64,000 nt of DNA, taken from assembly GCF_004365355.1 (NCBI RefSeq), contig NZ_SODP01000004.1, forward strand, positions 404,266-468,265, in the 5' to 3' direction. Shown in pieces: positions 7,553 through 15,787 of this stretch (position 1 is the stretch's first letter; each line of letters begins with the position of its first letter). A program made the position numbers and the translations under genes. The stretch is from Kribbella pratensis. GTDB taxonomy: Bacteria > Actinomycetota > Actinomycetes > Propionibacteriales > Kribbellaceae. Below the pieces are notes generated by a model, which worked only from the letters and a program-made list of their open reading frames with translations, searched no databases and was not told the origin of the DNA.

Positions 7553-8557
7553 ATGAAAAAGCTCATCAACGACCCAGGTGATGTTGTGAGTGAAGCGCTG
7601 CAGGGGATGGCGGCAGCGCATCCGGATCGGTTGCGGGTGGATCTGGAGAACCGGATCGTCTACCGCAAGGACGCGCCGAGACCGGGCAAGGTGGGGCTCA
7701 TCTCCGGCGGCGGGTCGGGGCACGAACCGATGCACGGCGGGTTCGTCGGGCTCGGGATGCTGGACGCCGCGTGTGCGGGTGAGGTGTTCACGTCCCCGGT
7801 GCCGGACCAGATGATGGCAGCGACCAAGGCGGTCGACGCGGGCGCCGGCGTACTGCACATCGTGAAGAACTACACCGGCGACGTGATGAACTTCGAGATG
7901 GCGGCCGAGCTGGCCGCGGCCGACGCCGGCACCGAGGTGCAGTCGGTCGTGACCAACGACGACGTTGCCGTCCAGGACAGCCTCTACACGGCCGGTCGCC
8001 GCGGCGTCGGTGTGACCGTGCTGCTGGAGAAGATCGTCGGCGCGGCCGCCGAGGAGGGCCAGCCGCTGCCTCAGGTCGCGGATCTCGCCCGCCGGGTGAA
8101 CGACAACGGCCGCAGCATGGGGATGGCGCTCACGTCGTGCACGGTCCCGGCCGCGGGCAAGCCGACGTTCGACCTGGCCGACAACGAGATGGAGGTCGGC
8201 ATCGGCATCCACGGCGAGCCCGGCCGTCAACGGTTGCCGTTGGCCCCGGCGCGCGAGATCGCCGCCATGCTGGTCGACCCGGTCGTCACCGATCTTCCTT
8301 ACCAGCAAGGCGATTCGGTCATTGCCTTCGTCAACGGCATGGGCGGTACACCGCTGATCGAGCTGTACCTCATGTACAACGAGGTAGCCCAACTCCTCGA
8401 CCGCGCCGGCATCACCGTCGCCCGCTCCCTCGTCGGCAACTACATCACCTCACTGGAGATGGCCGGTTGCTCGGTCACCCTCCTCAAGGTGGACGACGAA
8501 CTGGTACGCCTCTGGGACGCCCCGGTAAACACCCCAGGCCTACGCTGGGGCGCGTGA
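7553..8557 (+). CDS. dhaK: Dihydroxyacetone kinase subunit DhaK
   Basis: 334 residues from ATG 7553. DhaK binds dihydroxyacetone covalently as a hemiaminal on a histidine. The sequence shows the start MKKLINDP, GLISGGGSGHEPMH, the NYTGDVMNFEMA segment, and His220 in GIGIHGEPG, which matches the substrate-binding His of E. coli DhaK in residue context. It acts in the cytoplasm with DhaL (ADP cofactor) and DhaM (phosphoryl donor) to make dihydroxyacetone phosphate, feeding glycolysis. The stop codon overlaps the GTG start of dhaL, so the genes are translationally coupled. Confidence 0.95.
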   Translation: MKKLINDPGDVVSEALQGMAAAHPDRLRVDLENRIVYRKDAPRPGKVGLISGGGSGHEPMHGGFVGLGMLDAACAGEVFTSPVPDQMMAATKAVDAGAGVLHIVKNYTGDVMNFEMAAELAAADAGTEVQSVVTNDDVAVQDSLYTAGRRGVGVTVLLEKIVGAAAEEGQPLPQVADLARRVNDNGRSMGMALTSCTVPAAGKPTFDLADNEMEVGIGIHGEPGRQRLPLAPAREIAAMLVDPVVTDLPYQQGDSVIAFVNGMGGTPLIELYLMYNEVAQLLDRAGITVARSLVGNYITSLEMAGCSVTLLKVDDELVRLWDAPVNTPGLRWGA

Positions 8558-9183
8558 GCATGGGAGTCGATGCCTTCGTCAACTGGTTGCGGGATGCTGC
8601 GGGTGTGCTGCATGAGAATGCGGCGTATCTGACCGAGTTGGACTCGGCGATCGGGGACGCGGATCATGGCGCGAATATGGATCGCGGGTTTCAGGCGATC
8701 GTTGCAGTGCTGGACGGGACGTCGTTCGAGAGCGCTGACGAGCTGTTGAAGAAGGCCGGGATGACGCTCGTCAGCAAGGTCGGTGGGGCGAGTGGGCCGT
8801 TGTACGGCACGTTCTTCCTGCGGTTCGGGACCGCGCTGGCCGGTGTCTCGTCGATCAATGCCGAGGCGGTGGGCAAGGCGCTGCACGCGGGGGTCGAGGG
8901 TGTGCTTGCCCGCGGCAAGGCTGAGCTTGGCGACAAGACGATGTACGACGCCTGGGCACCCGCGCTGGAGGCGTACGACGCTGCGGTGGCGGGCGGATCG
9001 GAGGTCGGTCCGGCGCTGACCGCGGCGGCGGAGGCTGCGGCGAAGGGGCGGGATGCGACGGTGCCGTTGGTCGCGCGGAAGGGGCGAGCGAGCTATCTGG
9101 GCGAGCGGAGCGCTGGGCATCAGGATCCGGGAGCAACGAGTACGACGCTGATCCTCGAGTCCGCCGCGCGCACGCTGGCATGA
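8554..9183 (+). CDS. dhaL: Dihydroxyacetone kinase ADP-binding subunit DhaL
   Basis: 209 residues from GTG 8554, which overlaps the dhaK stop (GTGA); ATG 8560 is also possible. The N-terminal motif LDSAIGDADHGANMDRGF supplies the Asp residues that coordinate magnesium and ADP, and GGASGPLYGTFF and DATVPLVARKGRASYLGERS are typical of the family. DhaL holds ADP as a permanent cofactor that is rephosphorylated by DhaM and passes the phosphoryl group to dihydroxyacetone bound to DhaK. Length is normal. dhaM follows after 16 bp. Confidence 0.95.
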   Translation: MSMGVDAFVNWLRDAAGVLHENAAYLTELDSAIGDADHGANMDRGFQAIVAVLDGTSFESADELLKKAGMTLVSKVGGASGPLYGTFFLRFGTALAGVSSINAEAVGKALHAGVEGVLARGKAELGDKTMYDAWAPALEAYDAAVAGGSEVGPALTAAAEAAAKGRDATVPLVARKGRASYLGERSAGHQDPGATSTTLILESAARTLA

Positions 9184-9199
9184 CGGTTCGGATAACTGC

Positions 9200-11578
9200 A
9201 TGATCGGCATCGTGGTGGTGTCGCACAGCCGCGCATTGGCTGAGGCGGCGGTGGGGCTTGCGTCGGAGATGGTTGCCGAGGACAAGCGTCCGGTGATCGC
9301 GGTCGCCGCTGGGCTGGACGCGACGACGTTCGGCACCGACGCGATGGCGGTCTCGGAGGCGTTGACTGCTGCGGACAGCCCGGACGGCGTGCTGGTGCTG
9401 CTGGATCTCGGTAGCGCTGTGCTGAGTGCGGAGATGGCGCTCGAGTTCGTGGATCCGTCCGTTGGGGACCACGTCCGGCTGAGCAGTGCTCCATTGGTGG
9501 AAGGGCTGGTCGCGGCGGTCGTGACTGCTTCCACCGGCGCATCGCTCGATGCTGTGGTTGCCGAGGCAGAACGCGGTTTGGTCGGTAAGCAGGACCACCT
9601 CGGCGATACTCCGGCCGCGGAGGCTGCGGCTGTTGTGGAGGCCGACCAGAGCGTTGAGGTTGTGCTGGGCAACGAACATGGTCTGCATGCCCGACCAGCC
9701 GCCCGGTTGGTCGGGTTGGTCAACGGGTTCGACGCGACGGTCACGCTCACGGACTTGGACACCGCCCGCGGTCCCGTGGATGCCGGCAGTCTGAGCATGG
9801 TCGCAACACTGAACGCCCAGCAAGGCCATCGGGTCCGTGTGAGTGCAAGCGGTCAGCAGGCATCCGAAGCCCTGGCCGCGATCGAGAAGCTGGCCGCCGA
9901 AAACTTCGGTGACGCGCCCGCAACAGGAGCCGCGCCCAGCGGCTCAACAGCCGGGGGACCGTCCAGCGTGTCTGACTCCCCTAGCGGAACAGCCGACAGG
10001 TCCACAGCAGGTGGGTCTGGGTTGGATGTGGCCATTGGGCCTGCGGTGGTCCTGGGGTCTGAGGTTGACCTGAGTGATTATGTTGCCGAGGACAACGAAC
10101 TCGAGCGACTGAACCAGGCCGTGGAAACCGCCGCCGAGCAGCTTCGCGAGCTGCGGGACACAACCCCCGAGCACGGGGACATCTTCGTGGCTCACCTCGC
10201 CTTGCTGGGGGACCGGAAGATTCTCGAGGCTGTCGAGCATGCGATCTCCGGCGGCTCACCGGCTCCGGCCGCCTGGCGGGACGTGTACGACGAGCTGGCG
10301 ACCACCTTCGAAGGGCTCGACGACGCCTACCAGCGCGAGCGGGCGCAAGACGTCCGCGCAGTACGAGATCGCGTACTGCGGATCCTCGTCGGCGCGACCG
10401 AGGAGACACCGACGGACGGCATCCTCGTCGTACCAGAGCTGGACGCGGCAACTGCGGCAACGCTCGATGCGACCCGGATCGCGGGGATCGCGGTACGAGC
10501 CGCCGGGACGACCGGCCACGGTGTGATCGTCGCGCGCTCGCGCGGCATCCCGCTCATCACCGGGATCGGCGAGGTCGACGTACAGCCCGGCGCAACGATC
10601 GCCTTCGACGCGCGGACCGGATCCTTCGAGGTCGAGCCGGACGAAGACCAGGTCCACGCGACGATCCGCGAACGGCAGAGCGAGCGCGAGCAAGCGGTCA
10701 CCGAAGCCAACGAGCCCGCCATCACCCGCGACGGCAAGACAATCGACGTGCTGGTCAATGTCGGTGTCGTCCAGGATGCCGTCGACGCACGTGGCGCGGA
10801 CGGGTCAGGCCTGGTGCGGACCGAGGTGCTCTTCGGCGACCGTCGGACCGCGCCGACCGTCGACGAACAGGTCGAGACCTTCCGCGCGATCGCACAAGCG
10901 CTGAAGAACAGGCCGATCACCATCCGCACCTGGGACATCGGCGGCGACAAGCCGCTCCCGTTCCTCCCCCAGGCCAAGGAGGCGAACCCGTTCCTCGGCG
11001 AGCGCGGCCTCCGCGTCTTCCGCCGTCGCCCCGAGCTCCTGCGCGACCAGCTCGAAGCCATCCGTCGGGTAGCGACCGAGACGCCGGTCCACGTGATGTT
11101 CCCGATGGTCACGACCGCCGACGAAGTCGCCTGGGCACTGGACGAGCTCGGACCACGGCACGGTCTCGAGGTCGGCATCATGGTCGAGGTGCCCGCCGCC
11201 GCGTTGCGCGTTGCCACTCTCGCCAAGGATCTCGACTTCGTCAGCATCGGCACGAACGACCTCACGCAGTACACAACCGCCGCGGATCGCACCAACACCG
11301 CGGTCGCGTCGCTCGCCGACGGTCTGGACCCCGCAGTCCTCCAGCTCATCGACCACGTCGTACGCAACGCCGGCGTCCGCGTCGCAGTCTGCGGTGACCT
11401 CGCCAGCAACCCACAGGCCGCAGTACTACTCGCAGCCCTCGGCGTCACCGAACTCAGCGCTGTCGGCCCACAGGTGCCCCTCGTCAAAGCACGACTGCGA
11501 CAGGCCGACCTCAGTCAGGTCGACACTGCCGCAGTGCTCAATGCAAGGGACGCGGATCAGGTGCGCGGCCTGCTGTAG
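9200..11578 (+). CDS. dhaM: DhaM phosphotransferase: EIIA-HPr-complete Enzyme I fusion
   Basis: 792 residues in three parts. An EIIA-type DhaM domain (about 1-130) has the phosphorylation site His9 in VVVSHS. An HPr domain (about 150-235) has His163 in HGLHARPA. A complete Enzyme I (about 270-790) has phosphohistidine His440 in TTGHGVIVARSRG, the Arg/Asp segment TIRTWDIGGDK, NPFLGERGLR, SIGTNDLTQYTTAADR, and the C-terminal catalytic Cys731 in VCGDLAS. E. coli DhaM (about 470 residues) stops after the N-terminal part of Enzyme I and needs free Enzyme I and HPr. This protein holds the PEP-binding barrel as well, so it could run the whole relay from PEP to DhaL-ADP. In the His440 motif Gly replaces the usual Ser before His. 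The 3' end overlaps the convergent cupin gene by 22 bp. Confidence 0.93.
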   Translation: MIGIVVVSHSRALAEAAVGLASEMVAEDKRPVIAVAAGLDATTFGTDAMAVSEALTAADSPDGVLVLLDLGSAVLSAEMALEFVDPSVGDHVRLSSAPLVEGLVAAVVTASTGASLDAVVAEAERGLVGKQDHLGDTPAAEAAAVVEADQSVEVVLGNEHGLHARPAARLVGLVNGFDATVTLTDLDTARGPVDAGSLSMVATLNAQQGHRVRVSASGQQASEALAAIEKLAAENFGDAPATGAAPSGSTAGGPSSVSDSPSGTADRSTAGGSGLDVAIGPAVVLGSEVDLSDYVAEDNELERLNQAVETAAEQLRELRDTTPEHGDIFVAHLALLGDRKILEAVEHAISGGSPAPAAWRDVYDELATTFEGLDDAYQRERAQDVRAVRDRVLRILVGATEETPTDGILVVPELDAATAATLDATRIAGIAVRAAGTTGHGVIVARSRGIPLITGIGEVDVQPGATIAFDARTGSFEVEPDEDQVHATIRERQSEREQAVTEANEPAITRDGKTIDVLVNVGVVQDAVDARGADGSGLVRTEVLFGDRRTAPTVDEQVETFRAIAQALKNRPITIRTWDIGGDKPLPFLPQAKEANPFLGERGLRVFRRRPELLRDQLEAIRRVATETPVHVMFPMVTTADEVAWALDELGPRHGLEVGIMVEVPAAALRVATLAKDLDFVSIGTNDLTQYTTAADRTNTAVASLADGLDPAVLQLIDHVVRNAGVRVAVCGDLASNPQAAVLLAALGVTELSAVGPQVPLVKARLRQADLSQVDTAAVLNARDADQVRGLL

Positions 11579-12282
11579 TAGCGCAGCTCAACCAGGTTGA
11601 AGCCAGAGGTGCGTGAGGGCTTGGCGGGGAGGGTGTAGGACTCGCCGGGCTCCAGGTACGTCACGTCGGGGTGCTCGAGGTCCAGGTCGACCACGAGGGC
11701 CGGGTACGCGCCGGTGTGCCAGGTGTACGACTCGCCGGCCTCGGGTGTCACGTGCTGCACGCGTACATCGTCCTCGTCGACGACCACCTTCACCGGAAGT
11801 TCGCCGGCCTCGGGTGTCACGTGCTGCACGCGTACATCGTCCTCGTCGACGACCACCTTCACCGGAAGTTCGCCGGCCTGATCGAAGCCGGACTCCGCCG
11901 GGACGCCCGCGATCACGAAGTACGGGTCGCCGCTCGCCTCCTCGCCCAGGTCGAGTACCTCGATCAGGCGGTTGAGGTACAACGCGTCGCCGTCGTTCGT
12001 GAGCATGTGCACCGGGGACACCGGGCGGTACACCGACCCGCCGACCGTCTCACTCAGCTGGCGCGCCGGACTGCCGTCCAGCCAGTCCATGTGGCACGGA
12101 GATGTCGACAGGCACAACACGACGTACGGGTTGTGATGCAGGTGCCAGCCCTGTGCCTCGCCGGGCTGCAGCGACACCTCCCACACGCGCACACGCGAGT
12201 TCTTCAGCAGCACGCGGGTCCCGATCTCACCCAGTACGACCTCGCTGCCGTCCGGAGCGGTGACAGTGGTGCCTGCAGTCAT
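11557..12282 (-). CDS. Cupin-domain protein with an exact internal duplication
   Basis: 241 residues from ATG 12282, with GAGGAG upstream. A cupin barrel is indicated by GWHLHHNPYVVLCL (about residues 45-58, metal-binding His pattern) and a later PVSPVHML strand. The start overlaps the stop of the preceding GNAT remnant (ATGA). Around residues 138-183 a 23-residue unit beginning GELPVKVVVDEDDVRV occurs twice in tandem, reflecting two identical 69-bp DNA units at 11732-11869. The C-terminal half repeats cupin-like features (GESYTWHTG, then GESYTLPAK), so the protein may be a bicupin. Function unknown. Confidence 0.75.
   Translation of the reverse strand: MTAGTTVTAPDGSEVVLGEIGTRVLLKNSRVRVWEVSLQPGEAQGWHLHHNPYVVLCLSTSPCHMDWLDGSPARQLSETVGGSVYRPVSPVHMLTNDGDALYLNRLIEVLDLGEEASGDPYFVIAGVPAESGFDQAGELPVKVVVDEDDVRVQHVTPEAGELPVKVVVDEDDVRVQHVTPEAGESYTWHTGAYPALVVDLDLEHPDVTYLEPGESYTLPAKPSRTSGFNLVELRYYSRPRT
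11732..11879. repeat. Exact 69-bp tandem duplication inside the cupin gene
   Basis: Unit 1 is 11732-11800 and unit 2 is 11801-11869, identical base for base, followed by the first 10 bases of a third copy (11870-11879). Because 69 is divisible by three the frame is kept. No divergence at silent sites points to a very recent event or an assembly artefact. Confidence 0.95.
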
Positions 12283-12569
12283 GCGGTCTCCTCAATCGAT
12301 CGTTCCATCGCGACGCCGGCGAGCACAGTGCCGTCGGGCATCGGCAGCTGAGCCGCCTCCACCTCGGTGAAGCCAAAAGCCTTATAGAGCGGTACTCCGG
12401 GCAGCGTCGACATCAGCGCCAACTTGGCGAACCCCCTCGTGTTGAACAGCTTGTTCCGCCGGCTCCACCCGCCGCAGGCGACGATCTCGCCGTCAGCCTC
12501 GTGCACGTAGTAGGTGCCGTCGTGTCCGTCCGCCGGCACCGCGAGCCGCAGAACAGCCTCCACGCGCAC
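12279..12569 (-). pseudogene. GNAT acetyltransferase remnant
   Basis: 96 codons from GTG 12569, with an in-frame stop just upstream. The recognisable parts are the middle strand region (TYYVHEADGEIVACGGWSRR, residues 20-39) and the C-terminal strand-turn (PLYKAFGFTEVE, residues 60-71). What normally lies between them, the acetyl-CoA-binding R/Q-x-x-G-x-G/A loop and its helix, is missing, and the N-terminal part is absent as well. Known members of this family are about 150-170 residues, so this copy has lost both the start and about 40 internal residues. It is still in frame and overlaps the cupin start by 4 bp, so it may be translated, but it should not bind acetyl-CoA. Confidence 0.6.
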
Positions 12570-12680
12570 AGGCTAGTTCAGTCCGGAGTCGCTTCGTCTG
12601 GCGCCTCGCCTGGTGTTGGTGTGCGGCGTAGTGTCGGCGACAGGGTGCGGGGCGCTCGGTGCCCCGCGGGGGAGGTAGTC

Positions 12681-13145
12681 ATGACGACCATGCAGGGAGA
12701 TCTCGCAGTTCTGCAAGATCCGGTCGCACAGCAGTTGCTCGAATGCCGTCAGCCGGCCCGGTTCGCCTATCTGTGGACCGACGGCACACCGCGGGTTGTG
12801 CCGATCTGGTTCACCTGGACCGGCGAGGAGATCGTGTTCGGCACTCCGCCGAGGGCTCCGAAGCTGAAGGCATTGGCGGCGAACCATGACGTCGCGGTCA
12901 CCATCGACGAGAGTGCGGCGTGGCCGTACAAGGTCCTGCTGGTTCGGGGCGACGCCACGGTCGAGCTGCAGGACGACGTCGTACCGGAGTACGCGCAGTC
13001 CGCCCACCGGTACATGGGACCCGAGCAGGGTGCCGCGTTCTTGTCCCAGATGCGGGGCATGCCGATGGCACGCGTGGCCGTCCGACCCACCTGGGCGGCC
13101 GTCCTCGACTTCGAGACCAGATTCCCCAGCGCCCTGCAGCTGTAA
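12681..13145 (+). CDS. Pyridoxamine 5'-phosphate oxidase-like (split-barrel) protein
   Basis: 154 residues from ATG 12681, with GGGGGAGG just upstream. The split-barrel flavin/F420-binding fold is suggested by RFAYLWTDGTPRVVPIWFTW (residues 27-46), the basic segment PPRAPKLKAL (residues 57-66, phosphate contacts) and VLLVRGDATVE. Small actinobacterial proteins of this type reduce or oxidise cofactors such as F420 or FMN, or bind heme; the exact reaction is not readable. It stands alone between two minus-strand units. Confidence 0.75.
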   Translation: MTTMQGDLAVLQDPVAQQLLECRQPARFAYLWTDGTPRVVPIWFTWTGEEIVFGTPPRAPKLKALAANHDVAVTIDESAAWPYKVLLVRGDATVELQDDVVPEYAQSAHRYMGPEQGAAFLSQMRGMPMARVAVRPTWAAVLDFETRFPSALQL

Positions 13146-13184
13146 GGGGCCTGTTCGGCCTGCCGCACTTGACAGCTCGGCCCC
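13146..13184. terminator. Possible bidirectional terminator hairpin
   Basis: GGGGCC (13146-13151) pairs with GGCCCC (13179-13184) in the short gap between two convergent genes. The loop is long (27 nt) and there is no T-run, so it is only a candidate. Confidence 0.35.
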
Positions 13185-13185
13185 G

Positions 13186-15612
13186 TCATGCGAACAGGAG
13201 CTGCAGCAATCCGCCGGAGTACGTCGGGCGCAGTACTGCCTCCAGCCGGACGTACTGCGCATGCACCGGCGTGAACGTGGTGGTGTTGAGCCGGTCGACT
13301 GCAACGTCGTACGGCGTGGTGTTGTCGACCGCCCGCCAGGTGTCCCCGTCCAGCCACTGCACCCGCCAGGACTGCGGTACGCGGCACTGACCGGAGCCCG
13401 TGTCGTCGTACCAGTAGGCGGAGACCTCTGACAGCTCACGCGGCGAACGCAGGTCGTACGAGATCCACTCCGTCGTCCCGCGGCGGTCCCACCAGGTGAA
13501 GCGCGGAATCGACGTGTCTGCAGAGGACTCCGGTACCCGACCCGAGTCAGGAGCTTCGAGCGAGTCGCCGTCGTTTACATGGGAGGCCGTGATCCGCGTC
13601 CGGTAGCTCCACTCCTTGCCGCGCGGCGAGACCTGTGGGAAGGACGTGACCCGCAGTCGAGCCGCACCCATCGGAATCAGCGTCACAGTCTTAACGGGCT
13701 CATCCGACCGCGCTGGACCAGGCTGCAGCAGTCCGACCACGTCTTCGGTATCCGTCTCCCACTGCGGGAGCCGTCGCGCCTGCGTGGTCAGCGCGACCGG
13801 CACTCCCTCGGTAGTGAAGGGATTCGCGCCGGCATCCCGTCGTACGACGTCAAAGCGTGCACCGGCGACCAGACCGTAGTTCCAGGGGGACTCTGGATAG
13901 ACGGAGAGCTCAGGCCACTCGTCGGTCCCACCAATGCGCTCGTACCGCTCATCGATCTGCAGCGAATAGGTCAACGGACCACGGTCCACAGACACCGAGC
14001 GCTGGTTGTCGTCCCAGACCCTGGTGCTCGTCCGCATCGGCAACACGAGCTCCACGCGGTCACCCGACCGCCAGGTGCGGTCCAGCTTGAGCCAGTCGCC
14101 GCTGACGTGAACCGGCTGACCGTTGACCTTGACCGACACGTCATGTGCCCACCCAGGACGCCTTAAATACAAGGGGAAACGAGCCGCTCCCTGCACAGTG
14201 AACGAGATGTGGTCAGAGAACGGGTACTCCGTGTCCTGCACGATGCTCACCGTCTCACCGGCAGCCCCGACGCGAGCAGTCACCTTGCTGGCGGCGTACA
14301 TGGACGCAGCCAGACCGTTGTCCGTAGTCGCCAGCCAGAGCTCCTGCGCGTAGTACGGCCAGCCCATGCCGTAGTTGTGCGGACAGCACCGGTACTGATG
14401 CACGCCGTACTTGTACGCCTGCATCGGGAACGGGTTCTGGAACTGCCCGTGCTTCGGCTGGTCGTCCAGCTGCACGCTGTTCGCACAGGTGATGTAATGC
14501 ATCACCTGCTGCTGCGGGTCGTACGACGCCGGCAGCGAGTTGAATGCCAGCTCCTCACACCGGTCCGTCCACGCCCTGTCGCCGGTGAAGCGGGTGAGCA
14601 GTTCGCAGCTGTGCATCAGCTCGACGATCCCGCACGTCTCGAACCCCTGCCGCGGGTCACCGAACCCGGGCCGCGAGTTCTCGTCACCGGCGAACCCACC
14701 GCCGGGGAACTGCCCGTAGAGCCCCATCACCGTCGCATAGTTCCGGTACGTCGCCGCGCGGTGCTTCTCGTCGCCGGACAGCAGCCAGTACTGCAGCGGC
14801 TCACGGAACCCCTGTGCCAGGTTGACGTTGTGCCACGTTGGAATGCCGTTGACGTAGTCCGCCGACCCGCTGTGCATCTTGGTCACCAGGTCGAGCAGCC
14901 ACTCGTCTCCGGTGCGGTTGTAGAGCCAGTAAGCACTGTCGATGTTGTCGCCCCAACGGAACGCACCCCACGACCGGTTGAACACCTCTGGTGGCTGCGT
15001 GTTCTGGAACCCCAGGTACTTCGACATGAACGGGATGACGCGCTCGTCGCCGGAATACTCGTACCAGGACCGGAACGCGGCCAGCAGCGGCATGCCCGGC
15101 CAGAAGTCCGGTCCGCTCTCCAATGAGGTCCGCAGCCGCTCCGGACCGAACCATCCGTCGGCGGCCTGGGTCCCGAGGATGCCTTCCATCCATCGCTGCG
15201 TCCTGGTCAGTACGCCGGTGTTGCCGGTGACATACCCAAGGTCGCCGAACCCCCGGAGCCAGTACGGCAGCTCCTCCCACGCTCCTTGCGCAGGGTCGAC
15301 CCAGCCGTTCGTCTCGTAGACCAGGAAGTCCGAGATCTCGTCGTACCGGCCACACAGTCCATCGATCTGCAGCTCGAGCTGTTGCGCGAGCCAGCCGCGG
15401 GGCTCGATCGCACCCGGTGGGAGTTTCTGGAACGGGACCGGCCTGAGCGGCGCGCGCTGCGGGACGTAGTGCCCACCGCGGCCGGCAGGTGGTCCGGACG
15501 ATGGAGCGGCGTCGGCGTGGCCAGGATCGAGGGCGGTCACAACGGCAGCCGCTGCGAGAGAGACACCAAGGAAGTCACGTCGGGGCATTCCTTCTGGGGT
15601 GGGTTCGGGCAT
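13186..15612 (-). CDS. Secreted glycoside hydrolase family 127 (beta-L-arabinofuranosidase-like, DUF1680)
   Basis: 808 residues. A Tat signal peptide (MPRRDFLGVSLAAAAVVTA, from residue 9) is followed by the GH127 start region (FQKLPPGAIEPRGWLAQQLELQ). The family's metal/catalytic elements appear as FETCGIVELMHSCELL (Glu and Cys) and the adjacent Cys pair in QYRCCPHNYGMGWPYY; known members use a Cys nucleophile bound to zinc with Glu. The C-terminal 130 residues look like a carbohydrate-binding beta-sandwich (TEWISYDLRSPRELSEVSAYWYDD). It most likely trims L-arabinofuranose from plant glycans outside the cell. A LacI regulator is encoded divergently and probably controls it. Confidence 0.88.
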   Translation of the reverse strand: MPEPTPEGMPRRDFLGVSLAAAAVVTALDPGHADAAPSSGPPAGRGGHYVPQRAPLRPVPFQKLPPGAIEPRGWLAQQLELQIDGLCGRYDEISDFLVYETNGWVDPAQGAWEELPYWLRGFGDLGYVTGNTGVLTRTQRWMEGILGTQAADGWFGPERLRTSLESGPDFWPGMPLLAAFRSWYEYSGDERVIPFMSKYLGFQNTQPPEVFNRSWGAFRWGDNIDSAYWLYNRTGDEWLLDLVTKMHSGSADYVNGIPTWHNVNLAQGFREPLQYWLLSGDEKHRAATYRNYATVMGLYGQFPGGGFAGDENSRPGFGDPRQGFETCGIVELMHSCELLTRFTGDRAWTDRCEELAFNSLPASYDPQQQVMHYITCANSVQLDDQPKHGQFQNPFPMQAYKYGVHQYRCCPHNYGMGWPYYAQELWLATTDNGLAASMYAASKVTARVGAAGETVSIVQDTEYPFSDHISFTVQGAARFPLYLRRPGWAHDVSVKVNGQPVHVSGDWLKLDRTWRSGDRVELVLPMRTSTRVWDDNQRSVSVDRGPLTYSLQIDERYERIGGTDEWPELSVYPESPWNYGLVAGARFDVVRRDAGANPFTTEGVPVALTTQARRLPQWETDTEDVVGLLQPGPARSDEPVKTVTLIPMGAARLRVTSFPQVSPRGKEWSYRTRITASHVNDGDSLEAPDSGRVPESSADTSIPRFTWWDRRGTTEWISYDLRSPRELSEVSAYWYDDTGSGQCRVPQSWRVQWLDGDTWRAVDNTTPYDVAVDRLNTTTFTPVHAQYVRLEAVLRPTYSGGLLQLLFA

Positions 15613-15698
15613 GGCGATACGCCTTTCGGGTGACGGGGGCGGACATCACACCGACGGAAAGGCCGCACACGTTTTCCGTCGCTGACAACGTAGGACCG

Positions 15699-15711
15699 CC
15701 AAGGCGCTTGG
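15699..15711. promoter_or_regulatory. Candidate LacI-family operator
   Basis: CCAAG (15699-15703) and CTTGG (15707-15711) flank GCG, giving a short near-palindrome in the 175-bp divergent gap between the GH127 gene and the LacI regulator. An overlapping CTTGGTCAAG follows. Size and place suit a LacI-type site. Confidence 0.45.
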
Positions 15712-15755
15712 TCAAGATCAAAGTGCAGGTCAGAGGGGATACCGCGGATTCCTGC

Positions 15756-15761
15756 TAGGCT
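15756..15761 (+). promoter_or_regulatory. -10 hexamer TAGGCT upstream of lacI-type gene
   Basis: TAGGCT ends 26 bp before the regulator start, which has its own GGGAGGAAA ribosome site at 15775-15783. The same hexamer occurs at -10-like positions before purC, purD and the hydrolase at 39026. Confidence 0.35.
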
Positions 15762-15787
15762 TCGGCGCGAGAGTGGGAGGAAACGTC

